Shown here: one piece after another, positions 58,277 through 64,000 of the stretch | Position numbering within the stretch: the first letter of the stretch is position 1 | How the letters are laid out: the number at the start of each line of letters is the position of its first letter | Source: CAVVWJ01 sp051955835 | Lineage (GTDB): Bacteria > Gemmatimonadota > Gemmatimonadetes > Gemmatimonadales > GWC2-71-9 | Direction: 5' to 3' | NCBI GenBank assembly: GCA_051955835.1 | Contig: JBQCGH010000024.1 | Span: forward strand, 28,792 to 92,791 | Length of the DNA stretch: 64,000 nt | Notes under the pieces: model-generated | The model's database searches: none | What the model was told of the DNA's origin: nothing | The model's input: the letters and a program-made list of their open reading frames with translations, nothing else | Made by a program: the position numbers and the translations under genes

Positions 58277-59551
58277 ATGTCGCGCGGGATGAAGGTCGGG
58301 TTGATCGTAGTGAGCATCGCGCTGGTCGCCGGCGGCGGCATCGCGTACAGCGTGCAGAAGAAGAAGCACGCCGGCACCGAGGTGCGGCTCGAGAAGGTGG
58401 GCCGCCGGGACCTCGTGAGCGCGGTGACCGCGAGCGGCAAGATCGAGGCGAAGACCTCGGTCGACATCAGCGCCGACATCACGGGGCGGATCATTCGCCT
58501 CGCCGTTCGGGAGGGGGATCTGGTGACCAAGGGCCAGTTCCTCATCCAGATCGACCCCGCCCAGTACCAGGCGGCCGTGTCGCGGGCGGAGGGCGTCGTG
58601 GCCTCCACCCAGGCGACCCTGGCCCAGGCGCGGGCCAACCTCGACCAGGCCGAGCGCGCCTGGCATCGGGCCGCCCAACTCTCGCAGCTCGGGACGAATC
58701 TCATCGCGCCCGAAGCCGCGGAGCAGGCGCGTACCTCCTACGACGTGGCCCAGGCCACCTGGCAGGCTACCAAGGCGGAGCTCGAGCAGTCCCGCGCGAG
58801 CCTTCAGGAGGCCAGGGACAATCTCGCGAAGACGCGCCTGACGTCGCCCATCTCGGGGCGCGTGGTGCGCCTGGCCGTCGAGGAGGGCGAGGTCGCGGTA
58901 CCGGGCACCTTCAGCCGGGAGACCGGCCTGCTCATGACCATCGCCGACTTGTCGGTCATCCTCGCGAAGGTGCAGGTCGACGAGACCGACGTGGTGCGGC
59001 TCGCGGCCAACGACTCGACCCAAATCACCATCGACGCCTATCCCGACACGACCTTTCTCGGGCGAGTGACGAAGATCAGCCACAGCGCCAAGCTCACCGA
59101 CACCCAGACCGCCTCGGGGTCGAACGACCGCGCGGTGGATTTCGACGTCGAGGTGACTCTCGACAATCCGCCGCGCGACATTCGCCCCGACCTGAGCTGT
59201 ACGGCCCGGATGGTGACCGATACGCGCGCGCGCTCGCTGAGCATTCCGATCATCGCGCTCACGGTGCGCGACCATGAACGGGTGCCGAACGAGAACCCGA
59301 ACATCGATACCACGAGGATCAAGCGGCTCGGGAAGGAAGCCGAGGGCGTGTTCGTGGTCCGTGACGGAGTGGCGACGTTCCGCCCGGTCAAGGTCGGCAT
59401 CGCCGGGGACGAGTACTTCGAGGTGACCGGCGGCCTGCGCGAGGGCGAGACGATCGTGGCCGGCACCTATCAGGCCATCCGCGACCTCAAGGACGGCGCC
59501 CGCGTGACGCCGATCGATACGACTAAGGCGAAGAAGGACGCTCAGACATGA
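58277..59551 (+). CDS. MacA/HlyD-like periplasmic adaptor
   Basis: 424 residues with an N-terminal anchor (VGLIVVSIALVAGGGIAY). The lipoyl half-motifs are VTASGKIEAKTSVDISADIT and TRLTSPISGRVVRLAVEEGE; a coiled-coil hairpin lies between them (about residues 95-185). A beta-barrel and membrane-proximal domain follow (VTGGLREGETIVAGTYQAIR). It bridges the permease to TolC. It starts 12 bases after the tolC-like gene, and its stop overlaps the ATPase start (ATGA). Confidence 0.92.
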   Translation: MSRGMKVGLIVVSIALVAGGGIAYSVQKKKHAGTEVRLEKVGRRDLVSAVTASGKIEAKTSVDISADITGRIIRLAVREGDLVTKGQFLIQIDPAQYQAAVSRAEGVVASTQATLAQARANLDQAERAWHRAAQLSQLGTNLIAPEAAEQARTSYDVAQATWQATKAELEQSRASLQEARDNLAKTRLTSPISGRVVRLAVEEGEVAVPGTFSRETGLLMTIADLSVILAKVQVDETDVVRLAANDSTQITIDAYPDTTFLGRVTKISHSAKLTDTQTASGSNDRAVDFDVEVTLDNPPRDIRPDLSCTARMVTDTRARSLSIPIIALTVRDHERVPNENPNIDTTRIKRLGKEAEGVFVVRDGVATFRPVKVGIAGDEYFEVTGGLREGETIVAGTYQAIRDLKDGARVTPIDTTKAKKDAQT

Positions 59552-60246
59552 CGGCGATCATCCGTATCCGCGACCTTGCGCGCGACTACCGCATGGGCGA
59601 AGAGCTCATCCAGGCGCTCCGAGGGGTGACGCTCGACATCCGTCGCAACGAGTACGTCGCCATCATGGGGCCGTCGGGATCGGGCAAGTCCACCATGATG
59701 AACCTGCTGGGCTGCCTCGACACGCCGACGGCGGGCGAGTACTGGCTCAACGGCGAGGAGGTCTCGCGCCTGTCGGACGACGCGCTGGCGCGAGTCCGCA
59801 ATCGGGAAATCGGGTTCGTGTTCCAAACGTTCAACCTGCTGCCCCGGGCCACCGCGCTGCACAACGTGGAGCTGCCGCTGGTCTACGCGGGCACCCGCGC
59901 GCGGGACCGCCGCGACCGGGCCGTCGCCGCGCTCGAGCAGGTCGGCCTCGGGCACCGGCTGGATCATCGTCCCAACGAGCTCTCGGGCGGCCAGCGGCAG
60001 CGCGTCGCGATCGCGCGGGCGCTGATAAACCAGCCCTCGATCCTCCTGGCGGACGAGCCCACGGGCAACCTGGACAGCGTCACCAGCGAGGAGATCATGC
60101 GGGTCTTCGCGGACCTGCATGGGGCGGGCCAGACGGTCATCATGGTGACGCACGAGTCGGACATCGCCGCTCACGCCGAGCGTGTCGTGGTGCTGCGGGA
60201 CGGCCGGGTGGAGAGCGATCGTCTGACCCGGGGCGCGGCCGCCTAG
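59548..60246 (+). CDS. ABC transporter ATP-binding protein, MacB/LolD type
   Basis: 232 residues. Walker A is GPSGSGKST, signature LSGGQRQRVAIARALINQPS, Walker B ILLADEPTGNLDS and the switch His in VTHESDIAAHA. The TGNLDS-type sequence marks the MacB/LolD/FtsE group that works with FtsX-like permeases in mechanotransmission and not classic transport. It serves the permeases that follow directly; there is only one ATPase for at least three permeases here. Confidence 0.95.
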   Translation: MTAIIRIRDLARDYRMGEELIQALRGVTLDIRRNEYVAIMGPSGSGKSTMMNLLGCLDTPTAGEYWLNGEEVSRLSDDALARVRNREIGFVFQTFNLLPRATALHNVELPLVYAGTRARDRRDRAVAALEQVGLGHRLDHRPNELSGGQRQRVAIARALINQPSILLADEPTGNLDSVTSEEIMRVFADLHGAGQTVIMVTHESDIAAHAERVVVLRDGRVESDRLTRGAAA

Positions 60247-61488
60247 ATGCGTCTGTTCGAGGCCGTAGGGATGGCGCTTCGGACCATCCGCGCGCAGAAG
60301 CTCAAGAGCTTCTTCTCGCTGATCGGCGTGCTGATCGGGGTGACCTTCCTGATCGCGGTCGTCTCGATCGTGCAGGGGATGAACCGCTACATGGTGGACC
60401 GGTTCGCCAACACGCTGGTCGGTGCCAACACCTTCGAGCTCCGCCAGCGACCCAGCATCACCACCGGCGAGGTGAGCGACTCCGTGGAGCTCGAGTGGCG
60501 CCGGCGACCGCGTATCAGCTACGCCGATGCCGACTACATCCGCGCGCGCGTCGCGACCCCGGCCAGCTTCGCCAAGTTCTGCGAGGACCGTGTCTCGGTC
60601 CATTACGAGGGCAAGGTCGCGAAAGACATCTTCCTCGTCGGCACCGAGGCCGATTACTTCGCCATCCGAAATTACGAGATCACCGCCGGCCGTGCGTTCA
60701 CCGAGCAGGAGGTGCAGACGGCCCAGCCCGTCGTCGTGATCGGGACGGAGCTGGCGGAGAAGCTCCTGCCCGGCGTCGACCCGGTGGGCAAGACCCTCCA
60801 CATCGGTGGTCTTCCCTATCGCGTCATCGGCGTCGTGGCCAAGCAGGGTACGCTGTTCGGCCTCTCGCTCGACAAGTTTGCGATCATGCCGTTCAGCGCC
60901 CAGGGCCGCCGCTTGATCTGCCCGATGAACATCCTCGATGCGCTGATCGTGCGTACCGACAATCCGACCATGATGCGGCGCGCCATGGATGAGACCGAAG
61001 CGCTCATGCGCGCCCGGCGCGGGCTCAAGCCCTGGCAGCCGAACAATTTTCACTTCGAGACGGCCGAAGGCGCCCTCGGCACCTGGCAGAAGATCTCGCG
61101 GATCCTGTTCCTGGCGCTGCCCGGCCTGGTGGCGATCTCGCTCGTAGTGGGCGGGATCGTGATCATGAACATCATGCTGATGGCGGTGAGCGAGCGGACG
61201 CGGGAGATCGGGATCCGCAAGGCACTCGGCGCCCGGCGCAGCGACATCCTCGCGCAGTTCGTCGTGGAGTCCGCCACGCTGTCGGGCGCCGGGGCACTGC
61301 TTGGCATCGGCTTCGGGCTGGCGCTGGCCTTCGTGGTCAAGGCGGCGACGCCGTTGCCGGCCGCGGTGGCGCCATGGTCGGTGGTGGTGGGCATGGCCCT
61401 CGGGGTGAGCGTCGGCATCGCGGCGGGCGTGTACCCGGCGAGCCGGGCCTCCCGGCTGGATCCGATCGTCGCGCTGAGGGTCGAGTGA
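60247..61488 (+). CDS. MacB/FtsX-type ABC permease 1
   Basis: 413 residues. The ATG begins one base after the ATPase stop. An N-terminal helix (SFFSLIGVLIGVTFLIAVVS) is followed by a MacB periplasmic core of about 230 residues (ITAGRAFTEQEVQTAQPVVV) and three C-terminal FtsX helices with SERTREIGIRKALGARRSDI. GLFGLSLDKFAIMPF is also seen in variant form in permease 3, so these two are closer to each other than to permease 2. Confidence 0.93.
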   Translation: MRLFEAVGMALRTIRAQKLKSFFSLIGVLIGVTFLIAVVSIVQGMNRYMVDRFANTLVGANTFELRQRPSITTGEVSDSVELEWRRRPRISYADADYIRARVATPASFAKFCEDRVSVHYEGKVAKDIFLVGTEADYFAIRNYEITAGRAFTEQEVQTAQPVVVIGTELAEKLLPGVDPVGKTLHIGGLPYRVIGVVAKQGTLFGLSLDKFAIMPFSAQGRRLICPMNILDALIVRTDNPTMMRRAMDETEALMRARRGLKPWQPNNFHFETAEGALGTWQKISRILFLALPGLVAISLVVGGIVIMNIMLMAVSERTREIGIRKALGARRSDILAQFVVESATLSGAGALLGIGFGLALAFVVKAATPLPAAVAPWSVVVGMALGVSVGIAAGVYPASRASRLDPIVALRVE

Positions 61489-62747
61489 CCGCGGCGCGGC
61501 CGGCCACGCTGTTCAGCCGCCTGGCCGAGGGCGTGGTGATCGCGCTCGACTCCGTCCGCTCCAACAAGGTGCGCGCGGCACTCACGGTGCTGGGCGTGGC
61601 CATAGGGGTGACCGTCGTCATCGCCATGGGCTCGGCGATCACCGGGATCAACCGGAGCATCACGGCGATCCTCGAGTCGGCGGGCCCGAAGACGTTCTTC
61701 GTCCAGCGCTACTTCGACGGTGGGCTCACCGTGTCGGACGGATCGGACGAGCTGTCGCCGTGGCGGCGCATGCCGTGGGTCACGGCCGACGAGGCGGACA
61801 TGATCCGCCGTCTGCCGGCCGTGCGGGACGTCAACATCGGTGAATACACCCACGGTCCCGTCGGGGGTGACGGCTCGAACCTCTCGAGCGTCGCCATCGC
61901 CGGGTTCAGTCCGACCTACCTCCAGGTGAACGGGGGCGATATCGTGGCGGGGCGGAGCTTCACCCCCATCGAGTACGCCGCCGGCGCGCACGTCGCGGTC
62001 ATCAACGACAAGCTGGCCGAATCGCTCTTCTCCGAGCGCGACCCCCTCGGGAAGACGATCAAGATCTTCGGGGTCCCGTTCCAGGTAATCGGGCTGCATG
62101 CCGAGGCCGCCTCCCTGTTCAGCAACGCGGACGAGCCGAGGCTGGCCATTCCCCACACGGCGTTCGTGAAGGTGGCGGACTACGAGCGCGGGTGGATGGA
62201 GATCGCGGTGATGCCGGCCGATTCCGTGACGACGCTTGACGCCCAGGACGAAGTGACGGCAGCGCTTCGCACGGCGCGCGGGCTGCGTCCCGGCGACGCC
62301 AACAACTTCGCCATCGTGACCCAGGACCGGGTGCTGGACGCGTTCAACAAGATCACGGCCGCGTTCTTCCTGGTGATGATCGCGCTGTCGAGCGTGGCCC
62401 TCATGGTGGGCGGTGTGGGCGTGGTCGCGATCATGATGATCTCGGTGACCGAGCGCACCCGTGAGATCGGGGTGCGCAAGGCCCTGGGCGCCACCCGGGG
62501 TGAGATCATGTTCCAGTTCCTGGTCGAGGCCGCGACCCTCACGCTGATCGGCTGCCTCATCGGCATGGCGCTCGGCGCAGCGGCGGCGTGGGCGATCCGG
62601 TCCACCACCCCCATTCCGGCGACCGTGCCGCTCGCGTCGGTCGTGGCCGCCATCATCGCGTCGGTGCTCACCGGCGTGCTCTTCGGACTCTATCCAGCGA
62701 GCAAAGCCAGCAGACTGGATCCCGTCGAAGCGCTGCGATACGAGTAG
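61485..62747 (+). CDS. MacB/FtsX-type ABC permease 2
   Basis: 420 residues. The GTG start at 61485 overlaps the preceding TGA. The N-terminal helix is AALTVLGVAIGVTVVIAMGS. The periplasmic core has GGDIVAGRSFTPIEYAAGAH, and the C-terminal part TERTREIGVRKALGATRGEI. The ending SKASRLDPVEALRYE is the usual permease tail. It is likely to pair with permease 1 or 3 as a heterodimer with the shared ATPase. Confidence 0.93.
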   Translation: MTAARPATLFSRLAEGVVIALDSVRSNKVRAALTVLGVAIGVTVVIAMGSAITGINRSITAILESAGPKTFFVQRYFDGGLTVSDGSDELSPWRRMPWVTADEADMIRRLPAVRDVNIGEYTHGPVGGDGSNLSSVAIAGFSPTYLQVNGGDIVAGRSFTPIEYAAGAHVAVINDKLAESLFSERDPLGKTIKIFGVPFQVIGLHAEAASLFSNADEPRLAIPHTAFVKVADYERGWMEIAVMPADSVTTLDAQDEVTAALRTARGLRPGDANNFAIVTQDRVLDAFNKITAAFFLVMIALSSVALMVGGVGVVAIMMISVTERTREIGVRKALGATRGEIMFQFLVEAATLTLIGCLIGMALGAAAAWAIRSTTPIPATVPLASVVAAIIASVLTGVLFGLYPASKASRLDPVEALRYE

Positions 62748-62837
62748 CCGAAGACGACCCAGCGCCGGGAGACGGTAGCGAGGATGGCGCGGGACCGTGA
62801 GTCGACCCGCTCCACCCTCTCCGTCTATCTTTTCCCG

Positions 62838-64000
62838 ATGCCCGTCTTCGAAGCGATTCGTCTGGCCCTCCAGGCGGTCTGGAGTGCCAAGCTCCGGTCG
62901 TTCTTTACCCTCCTTGGCATCATCGTCTCCGTCGGGTTCCTGGTCGTCGTCGTCGCGGTGATCCAGGGAATGAATGCGTACGTCAAGGAGAACCTTACCG
63001 GCGCGATCGTGGGCACCAACGCCTTCCAGGTGCGCCGCTCACCGATCTCGGTCGGGCTGTTGGACGACGAGCAGGTGCGTGCCATCGCGAAACGGCCTCT
63101 GGTGAGCGAGGAGGACGCCGCCACGGTGCAGCGCGCCCTCCCGGACGCGGAGGCCGTAGCACTCCAGTCGGGCTGGCCCACGCCGATCAGCGACGTGGAC
63201 TACCACGACCGCACCGTCGGCAACGTGCTCATCTTCGGAGTCACCCCGCCCTACCAGATCGTGCAGGACTACCGGATGCTCGCCGGCGTGCCGCTCACGG
63301 AGCCCGATGTGCGCGAGCGCCGCCCGGTGGCCGTCATCGGGTACGATATCGCGGAGAAGCTGTTCGACGAGCCGGCCACCGCCGTCGGCAAGAAGATCCG
63401 GGTCGCGGGGCGCGAGGTGGTGGTGACCGGCGTGGTGCAGAAGAAAGGCCGGGTCCTGGGCCAGTCGTTCGACGCGTTCCTCATGCTGCCCTTCAGCACC
63501 TTCGAGTCCTTCTATGGACGCCGCAAGACCACGGTGGTCTCGGTCAAGATGACGAGCGCTGACGCCGTCGAGCCGGCCATGGCACGCGCCGAGGAGGCCA
63601 TGCGCGTGGCCCACCAGCTTCGGCCCGGGGAGCCGAACGACTTCACGGTGGACAAGGCCGACGCCCTGGTGGCATTCTGGCGCCAGCTCACCCGGCTCCT
63701 CTTCACCGCGATCCCGGCGGTGGTGTGCGTGGGCATCGTGGTGGGCGGGATCGTCATCATGAACATCATGCTCATGAGCGTGACCGAGCGGACGCGCGAG
63801 ATCGGGCTCCGGAAGTCGCTTGGCGCCCGGCGCGCAGATATCCGGCGCCAGTTCCTCATCGAGGCCGTGGTGCTCTCGAGCCTGGGCGGCATTCAAGGCG
63901 TGCTCGCCGGCTGGGGATTGGCGTACGTGGTATCCAGCCTGACGCCGCTGCCGGCGCGCATCACTCTCTGGTCGGTGGCGGTGGCCCGCGCCCGGGGCGC
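62838..64000 (+). CDS. MacB/FtsX-type ABC permease 3, cut by window edge
   Basis: At least 387 codons, open from ATG 62838 to the edge. FFTLLGIIVSVGFLVVVVAV is the first helix; AGVPLTEPDVRERRPVAVIG lies in the periplasmic core; TERTREIGLRKSLGARRADI begins the C-terminal helices. The last visible residues (SVAVARARG) are less hydrophobic than expected for that helix, so a sequence error near the edge is possible. It follows permease 2 by 90 bases with no clear ribosome site. Confidence 0.88.
   Translation, partial: MPVFEAIRLALQAVWSAKLRSFFTLLGIIVSVGFLVVVVAVIQGMNAYVKENLTGAIVGTNAFQVRRSPISVGLLDDEQVRAIAKRPLVSEEDAATVQRALPDAEAVALQSGWPTPISDVDYHDRTVGNVLIFGVTPPYQIVQDYRMLAGVPLTEPDVRERRPVAVIGYDIAEKLFDEPATAVGKKIRVAGREVVVTGVVQKKGRVLGQSFDAFLMLPFSTFESFYGRRKTTVVSVKMTSADAVEPAMARAEEAMRVAHQLRPGEPNDFTVDKADALVAFWRQLTRLLFTAIPAVVCVGIVVGGIVIMNIMLMSVTERTREIGLRKSLGARRADIRRQFLIEAVVLSSLGGIQGVLAGWGLAYVVSSLTPLPARITLWSVAVARARG

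Noticed and set aside
56702..59275. Open frame of 857 codons on the minus strand opposite the TolC and adaptor genes
   Set aside because: It is a shadow of two genes with clear motifs; the His/Gly/Arg-rich translation is typical of such antisense frames.
1..64000. CRISPR array, insertion sequence, prophage or integron
   Set aside because: No regularly spaced repeats, transposase, integrase or phage structural genes were seen on either strand.

Overview
The window is GC-rich, densely coded bacterial chromosome. Its gene content and order suggest Gemmatimonadota or a close relative. The pointers are the cluster rpsF-rpsR-DUF2232-rplI followed by a DAK2-DegV fusion, a short primary sigma factor lacking region 1.1 as in Bacteroidota, several C-terminal-processing proteases, and many secreted or lipoprotein genes whose N-termini end in AQ. 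This placement is inferred from protein resemblance. No rRNA, phage, insertion sequence or CRISPR was seen. Most genes are housekeeping, and many neighbours overlap by 1 to 20 bases, so operons are tight.

Layout. (1) 1-3.5 kb: secreted and surface proteins on the minus strand (an Ig-like repeat protein cut by the window edge and two tandem PKD lipoproteins) plus tRNA-Gln(UUG). (2) 3.8-11.5 kb, plus strand: prs, rplY, pth, ychF, rpsF, rpsR, a DUF2232 membrane protein, rplI, a FakA/FakB-like fusion and rsfS. (3) 11.5-21.6 kb, plus strand: a gluzincin/beta-propeller outer-membrane protein, a SPOR lipoprotein, smc (interrupted by an in-frame TAG), aroF and a lolA-like gene. (4) 21.6-29 kb, minus strand: rpmE-prfA-prmC-ylbF-tmk, then two S41 proteases flanking a DUF2520 gene. 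(5) 29.2-31 kb, plus strand: a Crp-family regulator with a clear promoter, and a metallo-beta-lactamase-fold protein. (6) 31-35.3 kb, minus strand: yajQ, SpoIID, an oxidoreductase and a DUF4105 protein. (7) 35.3-39.2 kb, plus strand: a methionine operon (metY, aspartokinase, metX) behind a sigma70-type promoter and a SAM-II-like riboswitch. (8) 39.2-48.4 kb: mainly minus strand, with a His/Arg/Trp-rich secreted protein, the primary sigma factor, an aldehyde dehydrogenase, an NtrC-type regulator, thpR and larE, then arfB (plus strand) and comM. (9) 48.5-56.6 kb: a small HExxH lipoprotein, a decayed histidine-kinase remnant, a third S41 protease with a reduced PDZ region, a 1330-residue NtrY-like kinase, an atypical creatininase-family protein and a secreted protein. 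(10) 56.7-64 kb, plus strand: a TolC/MacA/MacB-type export operon with one ATPase and at least three permeases, the last cut by the window edge.

The most notable points are the methionine leader, where a SAM-II-like aptamer carries two mutually exclusive 7-bp stems; the amber codon 878 in smc; apparent CTG starts for pth and the DUF2232 gene; the very large multi-segment sensor kinase; and the histidine-kinase fossil near 49.2 kb.
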